A stretch of 52,143 nucleotides of DNA from an uncultured Lachnospiraceae bacterium (GTDB lineage Bacteria > Bacillota > Clostridia > Lachnospirales > Lachnospiraceae): assembly GCA_946538525.1 (NCBI GenBank), contig CAMNGU010000005.1, forward strand, positions 1 to 52,143, written 5' to 3'. Each line of letters begins with the position of its first letter. Positions within the stretch are counted from its first letter, which is position 1. Below the pieces are notes generated by a model. It did no database searches and was not told the DNA's origin. It saw nothing but the letters and a program-made list of their open reading frames with translations. Position numbers and translations under genes: made by a program. Positions 1 to 9,499 of the stretch are shown here, one piece after another.

Positions 1-72
1 TAATTATCTATATAATTATTTATAATTTATATATAAAAAATTTTAAATTTTTTAATTCAGAGAGGAGAAATC

Positions 73-1098
73 ATGGATTACAAGAAATCTGGTGTTGATA
101 TCGAAGCGGGATACAAATCAGTGGAGCTCATTAAAGAGCATGTAAAGAAGACAATGAGACCTGAGGTGTTAGGTGGTCTTGGAGGTTTTGCTGGAGCATT
201 TGACTTGAGTAAAATAAAGGAAATGGATGAACCTGTTCTTCTTTCTGGAACAGATGGATGCGGAACAAAGGTTAAACTTGCGTTCATTATGGATAAACAT
301 GATACTATTGGTATAGATGCAGTTGCAATGTGCGTAAATGATATTGCCTGCTCAGGTGGTGAACCACTTTTCTTCCTGGATTACATAGCTTGTGGAAAGA
401 ATTATCCAGAAAAGATTGCTAGCATTGTTAGCGGAGTTGCAGAAGGTTGTCGTCAGTCAGATGCAGCACTTGTTGGTGGTGAGACAGCAGAGCATCCTGG
501 ACTTATGCCAGAGGATGATTATGATCTTGCCGGTTTTGCAGTTGGTGTTGTAGATAAGAAGGACCTTATCACAGGCGAGAATATCAAGCCAGGTGATACA
601 CTTATTGGTATCGCTTCTTCAGGTGTACATAGCAATGGTTTTTCGCTTGTTAGAAAAGTATTTGAGATGACAAAGGAAAGCCTTGATACATATTATGATG
701 AATTAGGAAAGACTCTTGGTGAGGCACTTATTGAGCCAACAAGAATCTATGTTCATGGCCTTAAGGCTGTTAAGGCTGCTGGAGTTACAGTTAAGGGCTG
801 CAGCCATATTACAGGTGGTGGTTTCTATGAGAATATTCCTAGAATGCTTCCTGAGGGTGTTAGAGCTAAGGTTGAGAAGAATTCATATGAAGTTCCAGCT
901 ATCTTTAAGCTTCTTGCATCAAAGGGCGATATAGCTGAGCAGATGATGTATAATACATACAACATGGGCGTTGGTATGGTGCTTGCAGTTGATCCTGCTG
1001 ATGCTGAAAAGACAATTGAAGCGCTTGCTTCAACAGGAGACAAGGCTTGGGTTCTTGGTGAGGTTATCAGTGGCGACAAGGGCGTTGATATCGTTTAA
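73..1098 (+). CDS. purM: Phosphoribosylformylglycinamidine cyclo-ligase (AIR synthetase)
   Basis: Cytosolic enzyme of purine synthesis that closes FGAM to aminoimidazole ribotide with ATP. The 341 residues match the usual PurM length. Recognisable family features are the N-terminal glycine-rich ATP/FGAM loop (GTDGCGTKVK, about residues 59-68), the central VGGETAEHPG segment and the HITGGGFYENIPR motif near residue 246. An AGAGGAGA ribosome site sits just before the ATG. It is the first gene of a purM-purN-purD run, with 12 bases to purN. The 60 bases upstream are almost pure A/T with no clear promoter; earlier pur genes may lie outside the window. Confidence 0.97.
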   Translation: MDYKKSGVDIEAGYKSVELIKEHVKKTMRPEVLGGLGGFAGAFDLSKIKEMDEPVLLSGTDGCGTKVKLAFIMDKHDTIGIDAVAMCVNDIACSGGEPLFFLDYIACGKNYPEKIASIVSGVAEGCRQSDAALVGGETAEHPGLMPEDDYDLAGFAVGVVDKKDLITGENIKPGDTLIGIASSGVHSNGFSLVRKVFEMTKESLDTYYDELGKTLGEALIEPTRIYVHGLKAVKAAGVTVKGCSHITGGGFYENIPRMLPEGVRAKVEKNSYEVPAIFKLLASKGDIAEQMMYNTYNMGVGMVLAVDPADAEKTIEALASTGDKAWVLGEVISGDKGVDIV

Positions 1099-1110
1099 AG
1101 GAGAAATAAG

Positions 1111-1731
1111 ATGAAAGTTCTCGTTTTAGTATCTGGTGGTGGAACAAACCTTCAGGCAATAATTGATGCGGTAGCAGATGGAACTATCACAAATACTGAG
1201 ATAGTTGGTGTTATCAGTAATAATTATGGAGTTTATTCTCTGGAAAGAGCTGAAAAGGCTGGGATAAAAAATGAAGTTATCTCACCAAAGGATTTTCCGG
1301 ATAGATCTTCCTTTAACAAGGCTTTTCTTGCAAAGCTGGATGAATATAAGCCAGATCTTATTGTACTTGCAGGATTCCTTGTTGTTATTCCTGAGATGGT
1401 TATTGAGAAGTATGAAGGAAAGATTATAAATATTCATCCTTCACTTATTCCTTCTTTCTGTGGTACAGGTTATTATGGACTTAAGGTTCATAAGGCTGCA
1501 TTGGAGAGAGGTGTAAAGGTATCAGGCGCAACAGTTCATTTTGTTGATGCTGGTACTGATACAGGCCCTATCATATTGCAGAAGGCAGTTTATGTTCAGG
1601 AGGGCGATACACCTGAAACACTTCAGAGAAGAATTATGGAAGAGGCTGAATGGAAGATTCTTCCAGAGGCTATTGACATGATTGCAAATGGTAAGGTTGT
1701 TTATAATAAAGCTGGAGATATGAGAAACTAG
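1111..1731 (+). CDS. purN: Phosphoribosylglycinamide formyltransferase (GART)
   Basis: Transfers a formyl group from 10-formyl-tetrahydrofolate to GAR in purine synthesis. It has 206 residues, normal for the single-domain bacterial enzyme. The N-terminal LVSGGGTNLQA loop binds substrate phosphate. The catalytic Asn107 and His109 lie in INIHPSLIP, and the conserved aspartate is Asp150 in the DTGP segment, by alignment from memory with the E. coli enzyme. The loop after NIHPSLIP (SFCGTGYYGLKVH) is a few residues longer than in E. coli. An AAAGGAGAAA ribosome site lies in the short gap after purM, and purD follows after 69 bases. Confidence 0.96.
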   Translation: MKVLVLVSGGGTNLQAIIDAVADGTITNTEIVGVISNNYGVYSLERAEKAGIKNEVISPKDFPDRSSFNKAFLAKLDEYKPDLIVLAGFLVVIPEMVIEKYEGKIINIHPSLIPSFCGTGYYGLKVHKAALERGVKVSGATVHFVDAGTDTGPIILQKAVYVQEGDTPETLQRRIMEEAEWKILPEAIDMIANGKVVYNKAGDMRN

Positions 1732-1800
1732 ATAAGTATTTGCGGATCCTTCAATAATTTTGAAGACTGTGAATATTATGAGATAAAGGAGATTTGTAAA

Positions 1801-3087
1801 ATGAAAATTTTGATCGTAGGCGGTGGCGGACGCGAGCACGCAATAGCATGGGCAGTAGCAAAGAGCCCAAAATGTGACAAGCTTTATGCTGCACCAGGTA
1901 ACGCAGGTATTGCGGAGTTAGCCGAGTGCGTAGATATATCAGTTATGGATGCACCTGCATTAGTTGCCTTTGCTAAGGAAAAGGAAATTGATTTCGTTAT
2001 AGTTGCACCGGATGATCCTCTTGCAGCAGGTGTTGCAGATGCATTTCTTGATGAAGGAATCAAGACTTTTGGACCAAGAAAGAATGCAGCTATAATTGAG
2101 GCATCAAAGGCATTTTCAAAGGATTTGATGAAGAAGTATGATATACCTTCAGCGGCCTATGAAACATTTGAGGATGCAGATGCTGCTATCGCTTATCTTG
2201 AGACTCAGGAAGCTCCATATGTACTTAAGGCTGATGGACTGGCTCTTGGTAAGGGTGTACTTATCTGTCAGACATTGGAAGAGGCTAAAGCAGGAATTCA
2301 GGAAATCATGGTTGATAAAAAGTTCGGTGACGCTGGAAATAAAGTTGTTATCGAAGAATTTATGACTGGTCGTGAGGTTTCAGTTCTCTGTTTCTCAGAT
2401 GGAAAGACAATCCTTCCAATGACTTCAGCTCAGGATCATAAGAGAGCTGGTGATGGAGATACAGGACTTAACACAGGTGGTATGGGAACATTTTCACCAA
2501 GTCCTTTCTATACAGATGAAGTAGCAAAGTTCTGTGAGGAAAATGTATATCAGAGAACAATAGATGCTATGGCTGCAGAAGGAAGACCATTTAAGGGAGT
2601 TCTTTTCTGTGGACTTATGCTTACACCAAAGGGACCAAAGGTGTTAGAGTTTAATGCAAGATTTGGTGATCCTGAAGCTCAGGTAGTTATTCCTCGTCTT
2701 AAGAATGATATTGTTGAGGTTATGGAAGCTTGTGCTGATGGAACTCTTGATAAGATAGATCTTCAGTTTGAGGATAATGCAGCTGTATGTGTAATGCTTG
2801 CTTCTGACGGTTATCCAGTATCCTATAAGAAGGGCTTTGAGATTAAAGGCCTTGAGAACTTTGCAGATAAGAAAGGTTATTTCGTATTCCATTCTGGAAC
2901 AAAATTTGTAGAAGCTGAAGATGGAACTAAGAAGGTTGTTACAAATGGAGGAAGAGTTCTCGGTGTAACTGCACTTGGTTCAAATCTAGTAGAGGCTAGA
3001 GCAAATGCTTATGAAGCAACAAAACTTATCGACTTTGAAAACAAATACATGAGAAATGATATAGGAAAAGCAATCGATGAAAAATAG
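1801..3087 (+). CDS. purD: Phosphoribosylamine-glycine ligase (GAR synthetase)
   Basis: ATP-grasp enzyme joining phosphoribosylamine and glycine. The 428 residues are full length. The N-terminal GGGGREHAIAW motif, the ATP-grasp segment YVLKADGLALGKGV (about 140-153) and the metal-binding LEFNARFGDPEAQ segment (about 282-294) are intact. The ribosome site is GATAAAGGAG ahead of the ATG. The last codons overlap the start of the next gene, the ClpC-type ATPase (ATG inside GATGAAAAATAG), so the two are probably translationally coupled. That pairing is unusual, because purine genes and Clp chaperones share no pathway. Confidence 0.97.
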   Translation: MKILIVGGGGREHAIAWAVAKSPKCDKLYAAPGNAGIAELAECVDISVMDAPALVAFAKEKEIDFVIVAPDDPLAAGVADAFLDEGIKTFGPRKNAAIIEASKAFSKDLMKKYDIPSAAYETFEDADAAIAYLETQEAPYVLKADGLALGKGVLICQTLEEAKAGIQEIMVDKKFGDAGNKVVIEEFMTGREVSVLCFSDGKTILPMTSAQDHKRAGDGDTGLNTGGMGTFSPSPFYTDEVAKFCEENVYQRTIDAMAAEGRPFKGVLFCGLMLTPKGPKVLEFNARFGDPEAQVVIPRLKNDIVEVMEACADGTLDKIDLQFEDNAAVCVMLASDGYPVSYKKGFEIKGLENFADKKGYFVFHSGTKFVEAEDGTKKVVTNGGRVLGVTALGSNLVEARANAYEATKLIDFENKYMRNDIGKAIDEK

Positions 3088-5584
3088 GTCTGAATACCCA
3101 GATGAATTCCCAGAAGTTAAATATTCAGAACTTGCAGATGCAACACTTGAAAGCTCTGCAATATGGGCGAAAAGAATAGGTAATGACTATATTGATGCCA
3201 GGCACATTTTTGTCGCGATTTATTCGCGGCAAAAAGGTCTGGCTTATCGTGTTTTAGTAAAGAATGGTATAAATACAGAGGATATCAGAAGTCTTGTAAG
3301 TGTTCTGGAGAAGGAAGTCAGCAAGGTTAAACACAGTGATTTTAAAAATGAATATACAGTAAGAACCCTTGGAATTCTGGAGAATGCCAGAAAAGATGCA
3401 GAGATGCTGGGACTTTCCGAAGTAGGTACAGAGCTTCTGCTTCTAAATATAATCAAGGACAGAAATCTGGACATTTGGCAGATATTTAAGAATAAGAATA
3501 TTCAGCCAAATGCTCTCTGCCAGAATCTTCTTATCGCAAGTGGAGTGAAGTTTGATCTAGTGAAAAAGTACATGGAATTACTTGTGATAGATGAGAGGAA
3601 GAAAGCTACTGCAAATAAAAAGAGCAGCAGTTCGACTCTTGATCAATTTGCCAGAGATCTCAGCATGGAAGCTGAACTTGGAAGTCTTGATCCTGTAGTA
3701 GGAAGATATAATGAGACAGTCCGCGTTATGCAGATACTTGGTCGTAGAGCGAAGAATAATGCCTGCCTTGTTGGTGAGCCGGGAGTTGGTAAGACTGCCA
3801 TAGTTGAGGGACTGGCACAGCTGATACATGAGAATAATGTTCCCGAAAATCTTAAGGGGAAGAGGATACTCAGTCTTGATCTTTCAGGTATGCTGGCAGG
3901 TACAAGATTCAGAGGTGACTTTGAGGAAAGACTGAAGAATACCATAGATGAGCTGAAAAATGATCCGGATATAATTCTCTTTATTGATGAGTTACATACA
4001 CTTATAGGCGCAGGTGGTTCTGAAGGAACCCATGATGCAGCAAATATATTTAAGCCAGCACTTTCCAGAGGTGAGCTTCATGTAATAGGAGCAACTACTC
4101 TTGAAGAATATAGAAAATATATTGAGAAGGATGCGGCTCTTGAAAGGCGTTTTCAGCCAGTCACGGTTGAGGAACCAAGTAAGGCTGAAACACTTGAAAT
4201 CCTTAAGGGATTAAAAAAGCGATATGAAACATTTCATGATGTAACAATAACTGATGAAGCTTTAGAAGCTGCGGTAGATTATTCTGAAAGATATATCAAT
4301 GACCGTTTTCTTCCTGACAAAGCTATCGACTTGGTGGACGAAGCTTGTTCAAGGGTTAAGCTTGGTAAGGTTCCTGAGGATTTTGCTTATACACACATTT
4401 CTGAAGATATCAAGTTTCTAAATGAAGAACTGGACGAGGCTCTTAAGAGTGGAGAGATGATTTGTGCAGGACGGATCAGGGATAATCTGGAAATCCTTAG
4501 AGAAGGTGAAAATATATCTTCTCGCAGTGGTGAAATTGTTACAGAAGATGATATTGCTGAGGTTGTGGCAGTTTGGACCAAGATACCGGTTGCTAGACTT
4601 ACTGAGACTGAGCAGACAAAGATTATTAATCTTGATAGGACTCTCAGTAACAGGGTTATAGGTCAGAGTGAAGCGGTTAAAGCGGTTGCCAGTGCGATTA
4701 AGAGAAATCGTGCAGGGCTTAGGTCTCCAGACAGGCCAATTGGTGCATTTCTCTTTATGGGACCTACGGGTGTTGGAAAGACTGAACTTTCAAAGGCACT
4801 TGCGGAAGCGCTGTTTGGAAATGAGAAAAGCCTTATTCGCGTGGACATGTCCGAATATATGGAGAAGCATAATGTGTCTAAGCTGATTGGTTCACCACCT
4901 GGATATGTGGGCTATGACGAGGGTGGACAGCTATCAGAAATGGTACGCAGAAATCCATACAGTGTAGTTCTGTTTGATGAGGTTGAGAAGGCACATCCTG
5001 ATGTATTCAATGTGTTGCTTCAGGTGCTGGATGACGGTGTCATAACTGATTCACAGGGCAGACATGTTAACTTTAAGAATACCATCATTATCATGACTTC
5101 AAATCTTGGGGCTGAGAAGATTATAGATCCTAAGTCCATGGGATTTGTAACAAATAATAGTGAAGACGCAAGTCATGAGGAAATGAAATCAAGAGTTATG
5201 GATTCTGTAAAAGAGTTATTTAAACCTGAATTCCTTAACCGACTTGATGATATAATAGTATTTAGAGCACTTGGGGAAGAACAGGTTCTTGAAATTGCTG
5301 ACTTGATGCTTAGAGAACTTAAGAATAGAATCTTTGAAAACAGCAGCATAAAACTTTCATATGGTGTGAAGCTTAAGAGGTTCATTTCCGAGAAGGGCTT
5401 TGATAAAAAATTTGGAGCAAGACCTCTTAGAAGAGCGATTCAGCAATATATTGAGGATCCTCTATCAGAGATGCTTCTTTCAGGAGAAATAAAAAAAGGT
5501 GATACGGTATCTGTATCCGTACCGGGAGAAGAGATTAAGTTTTCGGTGAAACAGAAATATAATACACTTGATAATAAGCTTTAG
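3077..5584 (+). CDS. clpC: ClpC-type AAA+ ATP-dependent protease unfoldase subunit
   Basis: Class I Hsp100 ATPase that unfolds proteins and feeds them to ClpP. An N-terminal double Clp-N repeat spans about residues 10-155. NBD1 has Walker A GEPGVGKTA near 233 and Walker B ILFIDELH near 299. A short middle domain with an EELDEALKSGEM helix lies near 450-485, which fits ClpC rather than the long coiled coil of ClpB. NBD2 has Walker A GPTGVGKTE near 561 and Walker B VVLFDEVEKAHPD near 632. An MGF tripeptide near 700 could be the ClpP-docking loop. The start overlaps the end of purD. The CtsR-McsA-McsB genes that often precede clpC in Bacillus are absent, while radA downstream keeps a familiar clpC-radA neighbourhood. 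Confidence 0.94.
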   Translation: MKNRSEYPDEFPEVKYSELADATLESSAIWAKRIGNDYIDARHIFVAIYSRQKGLAYRVLVKNGINTEDIRSLVSVLEKEVSKVKHSDFKNEYTVRTLGILENARKDAEMLGLSEVGTELLLLNIIKDRNLDIWQIFKNKNIQPNALCQNLLIASGVKFDLVKKYMELLVIDERKKATANKKSSSSTLDQFARDLSMEAELGSLDPVVGRYNETVRVMQILGRRAKNNACLVGEPGVGKTAIVEGLAQLIHENNVPENLKGKRILSLDLSGMLAGTRFRGDFEERLKNTIDELKNDPDIILFIDELHTLIGAGGSEGTHDAANIFKPALSRGELHVIGATTLEEYRKYIEKDAALERRFQPVTVEEPSKAETLEILKGLKKRYETFHDVTITDEALEAAVDYSERYINDRFLPDKAIDLVDEACSRVKLGKVPEDFAYTHISEDIKFLNEELDEALKSGEMICAGRIRDNLEILREGENISSRSGEIVTEDDIAEVVAVWTKIPVARLTETEQTKIINLDRTLSNRVIGQSEAVKAVASAIKRNRAGLRSPDRPIGAFLFMGPTGVGKTELSKALAEALFGNEKSLIRVDMSEYMEKHNVSKLIGSPPGYVGYDEGGQLSEMVRRNPYSVVLFDEVEKAHPDVFNVLLQVLDDGVITDSQGRHVNFKNTIIIMTSNLGAEKIIDPKSMGFVTNNSEDASHEEMKSRVMDSVKELFKPEFLNRLDDIIVFRALGEEQVLEIADLMLRELKNRIFENSSIKLSYGVKLKRFISEKGFDKKFGARPLRRAIQQYIEDPLSEMLLSGEIKKGDTVSVSVPGEEIKFSVKQKYNTLDNKL

Positions 5585-5595
5585 GAGGTAAAAAA

Positions 5596-6006
5596 ATGGC
5601 TGTTATTGATGAACTTATAAGAGAAGAAGGAGAAGCTATCGGCTTCGGAAATTATGAGTTAGGAGAGAAAACAAAGAAAGACGGCTTTGAGTATAAGGGG
5701 GATGTATATAAGATTAAGACCTTTAATGAGATTACAAAGCTTGAGAAGAATGGAATGTTCGTATATGAGTCTGTTCCAGGAACTACAGTTCATTCATTTA
5801 AGGCAACTGAATCAACTGTTGGTTTTGAGGTTGAAGGTGATAGAGATGCACAGGTTACTCTTGAACTTGAGCCAGAGACAGAATATATCGTAAAAATAGA
5901 TGATGAAAAGCTTGGTGAGATGAAGACTAACCTTGGTGGAAAGCTTAGTATCAGCGTTGAGCTTGAGTCAAATGATCAGGTAAAGGTTTTCATCCAGAAG
6001 AAATAA
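5596..6006 (+). CDS. Conserved hypothetical protein, beta-rich, between clpC and radA
   Basis: A 136-residue soluble protein without signal peptide or membrane segment. The sequence is acidic and rich in alternating Val/Glu/Lys, suggesting a beta sandwich. I recall similar small Lachnospiraceae proteins carrying an endosialidase label, but nothing here supports such an enzyme: there is no catalytic motif and the chain is far too short. A clear TAGGAGG ribosome site precedes it 11 bases after clpC stops, so it is in the same operon. Its job is unknown; co-transcription with clpC and radA hints at a stress or housekeeping role. Confidence 0.85.
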   Translation: MAVIDELIREEGEAIGFGNYELGEKTKKDGFEYKGDVYKIKTFNEITKLEKNGMFVYESVPGTTVHSFKATESTVGFEVEGDRDAQVTLELEPETEYIVKIDDEKLGEMKTNLGGKLSISVELESNDQVKVFIQKK

Positions 6007-6037
6007 CATATATTCTTTTGGATAATAGGAGGATAAA

Positions 6038-7432
6038 TTGGCGAAAGAAAAACAGATTTTCTACTGTAAAGAATGTGGAAATGAATATAGCCGTTGGCTT
6101 GGTCAATGTCCTTTCTGTAAAGCCTGGAACTCATTTGTGGAGGAAAAGGTCACTAAAACCAGATCTAATAAAACTATAGCTGCATCAGACAGACCTAAAG
6201 CTACCAGCATTAAGAATGTTTCATCTTCTGAAGAGAGCAGGATTGCTACTAGGATTTCAGAGCTGGACAGAGTGTTGGGGGGCGGAATAGTAAAGGGTTC
6301 TCTTGTTCTAGTGGGTGGTGATCCAGGAATTGGAAAATCCACACTTCTTCTTGAGATGTGCCGTAATCTGGTGGAGGACGATGTGAAGGTTCTCTATGTT
6401 TCCGGTGAGGAATCCATGTCTCAGATAAAGTCCAGAGCTGTGAGACTTGGTGGGACAGCTGGAAGTGATAAAGAAGCTCTAAAAGAAGCTCTAATCGAAG
6501 AACGATTGATGCTTCTTAGTGATAATGATATGGATAATATTGAGAACCAGATAGATAGCCTTGCTGCGGAGGTTGTGGTTATAGATTCTATTCAAACTAT
6601 AGAGGCTGCAAATGTGGAAGCGGCGCCAGGAACCATATCCCAGGTGCGCGAGGTTACTTCCAGATTACTTCAGGTTGCAAAGCAGAAGGATGCGGCTGTA
6701 TTTATAGTTGGACATGTTACTAAGGAAGGAACTGTAGCCGGACCAAGAACGCTGGAACATATGGTGGATTCTGTGCTTTACTTTGAAGGGGACGAGAGTG
6801 GTGGCTTCAGGCTTCTAAGAGCTAATAAGAATCGATTTGGTTCGACAAATGAGATTGGCGTATTTAACATGACCGACAGGGGACTGGAAGAAGTTCTAAA
6901 TCCGTCAGAGTTTTTCTTGACTGGAAGACCAGAGAAATCTTCGGGTTCTGTGGTTGTGTGTTTAATAGAAGGAACCAGAGCTATGCTGGTAGAGATTCAG
7001 GCGTTATGTACTGACTCCAGCTTTAGTATGCCTCGAAGGACCAGCGTTGGTGTTGATTATAATAGAGTTAATCTTCTTACAGCGGTGTTAGAGAAGAGAG
7101 GCGGGATCAGTCTTTCGGGCTGTGACTGCTATGTAAATGTAGCTGGTGGACTGAAGATAAATGATCCTTCTACTGATCTTGGAATTGTTATGGCTATAGC
7201 ATCCTCATTTAGAGATAGGGCTATTGATGACAGGACAGTGATAATTGGTGAGATAGGACTTGCGGGTGAGATAAGAGCTGTGCGTAATATAGTGCAGCGT
7301 ATTAAAGAGGTTGCTAAGTTGGGTTATACCAAGGCAATAATACCGAAGTCTAATTACTGTAAAGATATAGAAGGGCTTGGCGTAGAAATCATTTACACTG
7401 CAAATATCCGACAGGCATTGGATGCAATGTAG
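6038..7432 (+). CDS. radA: DNA repair protein RadA (Sms)
   Basis: RecA-related ATPase that promotes branch migration during recombinational repair. The 464 residues show the full family plan. A C4 zinc finger uses Cys10, Cys13, Cys24 and Cys27. Walker A GGDPGIGKS is at 93-101, the RadA signature KNRFG at 264-268, and a C-terminal Lon-protease-like domain (SGCDCYVNVAGG onward) follows. The start codon is TTG, fixed by AGGAGG seven bases upstream at 6027-6032 and by the zinc-finger position. It is the last gene of the clpC group. Confidence 0.96.
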   Translation: MAKEKQIFYCKECGNEYSRWLGQCPFCKAWNSFVEEKVTKTRSNKTIAASDRPKATSIKNVSSSEESRIATRISELDRVLGGGIVKGSLVLVGGDPGIGKSTLLLEMCRNLVEDDVKVLYVSGEESMSQIKSRAVRLGGTAGSDKEALKEALIEERLMLLSDNDMDNIENQIDSLAAEVVVIDSIQTIEAANVEAAPGTISQVREVTSRLLQVAKQKDAAVFIVGHVTKEGTVAGPRTLEHMVDSVLYFEGDESGGFRLLRANKNRFGSTNEIGVFNMTDRGLEEVLNPSEFFLTGRPEKSSGSVVVCLIEGTRAMLVEIQALCTDSSFSMPRRTSVGVDYNRVNLLTAVLEKRGGISLSGCDCYVNVAGGLKINDPSTDLGIVMAIASSFRDRAIDDRTVIIGEIGLAGEIRAVRNIVQRIKEVAKLGYTKAIIPKSNYCKDIEGLGVEIIYTANIRQALDAM

Positions 7433-7504
7433 GGTATACAAACTGATATTAAATAGTAAATAAAAAAAACAAAAAATATATACTTAAAGAAGTGAGGAAA
7501 AATA

Positions 7505-8110
7505 ATGGGAATGAATGTTTGTTGTCTGGATCTTGAAGGAGTACTTGTACCTGAAATATGGATTGCATTTTCTGAGGCAAGTGGTATACCTGAGCTGAAA
7601 AGAACTACAAGAGACGAACCAGACTATGATAAGCTTATGAACTGGAGACTTGGAATACTTGAAGAGCATGGACTTGGACTTAAGGAAATTCAAGAGACTA
7701 TCGCAAAGATTGATCCACTTCCAGGAGCAAAAGAGTTCCTTGATGAGTTAAGAGATGTTTCACAGGTTATCATCATAAGTGATACATTTGAACAGTTTGC
7801 AAAGCCACTTATGGTTAAGTTGGGAATGCCAACTATCTTCTGTAATACACTTGAAGTTGCTGAAGATGGAAAGATTACAGGATTCAAGATGAGATGTGAA
7901 AAGTCTAAGCTTACAACAGTAAAGGCTCTTCAGTCTTGTGGTTTTGACACAATTGCAACAGGTGACAGCTTTAATGATCTTGCCATGATTCAGGCAAGTA
8001 AAGCGGGATTCCTGTTTAGATCAACAGAGCAGATTAAGAAGGATTATCCTGACCTTCCTGCATACGAGGAGTATTCAGATCTCCTTGCTGCATTCAAGGC
8101 TGCACTGTAA
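7505..8110 (+). CDS. thrH: ThrH-like phosphoserine phosphatase / homoserine phosphotransferase
   Basis: HAD-family enzyme. Pseudomonas ThrH dephosphorylates phosphoserine and can transfer the phosphate to homoserine. The 201 residues match ThrH closely: the opening CLDLEGVLVPEIWIAF and the segment TTRDEPDYD are nearly the same as I remember for Pseudomonas. The nucleophile is Asp9, and HAD motif I reads DLE (Glu11 in place of the usual second Asp), a ThrH hallmark. Motif II is the IISDTF segment and motif III the GDSFNDLAM segment. It may serve serine or threonine metabolism. MATE and CPBP genes follow closely, though a shared function is not evident. Confidence 0.9.
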   Translation: MGMNVCCLDLEGVLVPEIWIAFSEASGIPELKRTTRDEPDYDKLMNWRLGILEEHGLGLKEIQETIAKIDPLPGAKEFLDELRDVSQVIIISDTFEQFAKPLMVKLGMPTIFCNTLEVAEDGKITGFKMRCEKSKLTTVKALQSCGFDTIATGDSFNDLAMIQASKAGFLFRSTEQIKKDYPDLPAYEEYSDLLAAFKAAL

Positions 8111-8130
8111 GGATAATAAGGAAAAATAGT

Positions 8131-9474
8131 ATGAGTGAAAAGATGTCTCGAAGAGAGATGTTGACGGAAACACCGATTCCACAGCTGATAGTCAAGCTAT
8201 CTATACCGACTATTATCAGCATGTTGGTAACGGCACTTTACAATTCGGCAGATACATATTTTGTAGGCAAGATATCCACTGAGGCGACAGCAGCAGTGGG
8301 TCTTGTCTTTTCTGTTATGGCTGTAATTCAGTCCCTTGGTTTTTTCTGTGGACACGGCTCTGGAAATTATCTTTCCAGAATGCTGGGAGCCGGTAAAAAG
8401 AAAGAAGCAAATGAGATGGCTGCCACTGGTTTTGCTGTGGCACTTATTCTTGGAACCATACTTGCTATAGTTGGAAATATATTTGTTCATCAGATAGCAG
8501 GCTGGCTGGGAGCAACCTCTGGCGATACACTCCACGAAACAGAAAATTATATGAGGATAATCCTCATAGGTGCTCCATTTATGATGGGACAGTTTGTCAT
8601 AAATAATCAGCTGAGATTTCAGGGAAATGCGGTCTATGCTATGTGTGGACTTATGTGTGGCGCAGTTATAAACGTTTTCCTTGATCCCCTTCTTATATTG
8701 GTACTTGGATGGGGAGTTACAGGAGCGGCAATGGCTACGGTTGCCGGACAGATTACCAGCTTTACAGTTCTCTTCATTGGAAGCAGAAGAGGAGAAAATA
8801 TCAAGATACATTTTAAGAATATACATATAAATAGTTTCTATCTTTTGGAGCTTGCAAATGGTGGAGCTCCATCTCTTTTGAGACAGGGACTAGCTGCCAT
8901 TTCCACTTTGCTACTTAACAGATTCGCAGGACAATATGGTGGTGACGCAGCTATTGCAGGAATGTCAATTGTATCCAGAGTGTTCCTGATGATGCTGTCA
9001 GCTCTTATAGGATTTGGTCAGGGATATCAGCCAGTTGTTTCATTTAACTATGGAGCCGGGATACTAAAGAGAGTAAGAGAAGGGTATTTCTTCTGCGTAA
9101 AATGGGGATTCATATTCCTATTTGTCATTGCTAGTATTTGTTTCATCTTTGCGCCGGATATAGTTGGATGGTTCAGAGATGATGCTGCAGTAATAGAGAT
9201 AGGTACATTGGCCCTTAAGTGTCAGGCTGTAGTACTTCCACTATCAGCACCTATTGTAATAACCAATATGATGCTTCAGTCAATGGGAAAGGGTGTAAAA
9301 GCAAGTATTCTGGCATCTGCTAGAAATGGTCTATGTTTTATACCGCTGATTTTGATTTTACCTCTTTTTATGGGTTTATTGGGTGTTCAGATAACTCAGA
9401 CCTGCGCAGATATTATAACAACTTTTATGTCCATTCCTATGGCATATTCAGAGCTTAAGAATATGAAAGAGTAG
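8131..9474 (+). CDS. MATE family multidrug/Na+ exporter
   Basis: Integral membrane transporter of 447 residues with about twelve predicted helices in two pseudo-symmetric halves. The N-terminal PIPQLIVKLSIPTIISMLVTALYNSADTYFV pattern, split here as IPQLIVKLSIPTIISML and YNSADTYFVGKI, is typical of the DinF/NorM-like MATE group. The second half carries GFGQGYQPVVSFNYGAG, the matching motif. It starts 20 bases after thrH with a GGATAATAAGGA ribosome site. The substrate is not predictable. A long open frame on the opposite strand inside this gene is only a shadow of its codon pattern. Confidence 0.94.
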   Translation: MSEKMSRREMLTETPIPQLIVKLSIPTIISMLVTALYNSADTYFVGKISTEATAAVGLVFSVMAVIQSLGFFCGHGSGNYLSRMLGAGKKKEANEMAATGFAVALILGTILAIVGNIFVHQIAGWLGATSGDTLHETENYMRIILIGAPFMMGQFVINNQLRFQGNAVYAMCGLMCGAVINVFLDPLLILVLGWGVTGAAMATVAGQITSFTVLFIGSRRGENIKIHFKNIHINSFYLLELANGGAPSLLRQGLAAISTLLLNRFAGQYGGDAAIAGMSIVSRVFLMMLSALIGFGQGYQPVVSFNYGAGILKRVREGYFFCVKWGFIFLFVIASICFIFAPDIVGWFRDDAAVIEIGTLALKCQAVVLPLSAPIVITNMMLQSMGKGVKASILASARNGLCFIPLILILPLFMGLLGVQITQTCADIITTFMSIPMAYSELKNMKE

Positions 9475-9499
9475 AATAGAAAAAGAACTCGGAGAAATT

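Noticed and set aside
1-72. Promoter for purM in the first 60 bases
   Set aside because: The bases are almost all A/T with many TATAAT-like words, so no specific promoter can be chosen.
3601-5580. ClpB assignment for the AAA+ gene
   Set aside because: The middle domain is too short for ClpB's long coiled coil; the ClpC plan fits better.
5596-6006. Endosialidase function for the small protein after clpC
   Set aside because: The label is only a remembered database name; the 136-residue chain has no catalytic features of such an enzyme.
8197-8826. Long open frame of 209 codons antisense to the MATE gene
   Set aside because: Composition rich in Cys, Ser, His and Lys, no ribosome site, and full overlap with a well-supported transporter gene.
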